Positions 30,381 to 30,584 of a DNA stretch of 30,584 nt are shown here, one piece after another. The notes below the pieces were generated by a model. That model was not told where the DNA came from. It worked only from the letters and a program-made list of their open reading frames with translations, and made no database searches. The stretch's first letter is position 1, and each line of letters opens with the position of its first letter. Made by a program: the position numbers and the translations under genes. Source of the stretch: Alphaproteobacteria bacterium (GTDB taxonomy: Bacteria > Pseudomonadota > Alphaproteobacteria > RF32 > CAG-239). The stretch lies in contig JAHHRI010000012.1 of the NCBI GenBank assembly GCA_020025875.1, positions 1 to 30,584 on the forward strand. Reading direction: 5' to 3'.

Positions 30381-30584
30381 TTATGCTAAACAAAGTTATC
30401 CGTTGGGTGGCAACATTAACAATGGTTGCCGCCCTTTGCTTTGCTTTTTATGAGATCGGGCAGCAAGTCGGTCGGAGTGAAACGAAGGTGCAAGTGGTAG
30501 AGAAAAAAATTGAGGTGATCAGATATGTTGAAAAGAAGAAAGCTAAAATTTATGCGCGTCCTAATGCCGGCCGTGACGATCTGC
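30381..30584 (+). CDS. Rz-like inner-membrane spanin candidate (3' end cut off)
   Basis: The 68 codons visible start at ATG 30381 and run off the window. An N-terminal signal-anchor helix (about 8-24) is followed by EIGQQVGRSETKVQVVEKKIEVIRYVEKKK, a charged helix, then AKIYARPNAGRDDL. The end matches small Rz-like proteins of alphaproteobacterial prophages from memory. The upstream GGGAG is distant (13 bp), so the start is not certain. It would link inner and outer membrane in the final step of lysis. Confidence 0.55.

Larger units (their letters stand above)
14100..30584 (+). mobile_element. Podovirus-type prophage, left arm (right end outside window)
   Basis: From the leftward repressor onward, genes follow temperate-podovirus order: repressor and divergent early genes, terminase, portal, scaffold, capsid, tail tube, fibres, lysis. 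The left boundary is placed between the last host stop (14041) and the repressor stop (14133) by context only. No tRNA or direct repeat marks an attachment site, because the other end is not in view. No integrase or replication gene is seen. All late genes read rightward with overlaps or short spacers and intact frames, so the element looks functional rather than decayed. Confidence 0.85.

Overview
The window joins a chromosomal segment of an alphaproteobacterium (1 to about 14,100) to the left arm of a podovirus-type prophage (about 14,100 to beyond 30,584). The host assignment rests on the order yebC, ruvC, ruvA, ruvB, ybgC, tolQ, tolR, tolA, which is characteristic of Alphaproteobacteria. 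The moderate GC content and general style suggest an uncultured, host-associated lineage, but that is inference. The phage end is outside the window.

Host part. After a purine-rich repeat tract (1-200) come a membrane-anchored calcineurin-like phosphoesterase (+), a convergent periplasmic thioredoxin-like protein (-), an M24 Xaa-Pro aminopeptidase overlapping prmA (both -), and a divergent putative lipoprotein followed by yebC (+). A strong terminator then precedes the ruvC, HD-hydrolase, ruvA, ruvB series for Holliday-junction processing. Next is the ybgC-tolQRA cluster for cell-envelope energy transduction. tolB and pal do not follow tolA. Two overlapping membrane-protein genes are there instead; the second carries what looks like an L,D-transpeptidase-related (DUF2778-like) domain without its catalytic cysteine.

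Prophage part. A leftward CI-like repressor faces a rightward promoter. Three operator-like dyads (WTACA-N5-TGTAW) lie between them and overlap both predicted promoters. Two small early genes follow, then about 580 bp without a convincing gene but dense in RNA hairpins. That stretch holds an extended -10 promoter, a -10-like element at the predicted transcript start, and two strong intrinsic terminators upstream of the packaging genes. The layout resembles the lambda PR'-tR' late switch. The rightward late operon encodes small and large terminase, a GroES-like co-chaperonin, portal, a small head protein, a probable scaffold, major capsid protein, a connector-associated protein, two tail-tube proteins, a GNAT acetyltransferase fused in frame to a virion/S74-like protein, two tail-collar fibre proteins with an Ig-like protein between them, and a tail-assembly chaperone. 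A lysis cassette follows: a small coiled-coil membrane protein, a SleB-type hydrolase, a 51-residue membrane peptide and an Rz-like protein cut by the window edge. No integrase or replication gene is visible, so these would have to lie to the right or be missing.

Most notable points: the late-gene leader as a candidate antitermination switch, a repressor whose S24 domain has Ala at the catalytic Ser position, the acetyltransferase-virion protein fusion with a strong internal ribosome-binding site, and a phage co-chaperonin in the head operon.
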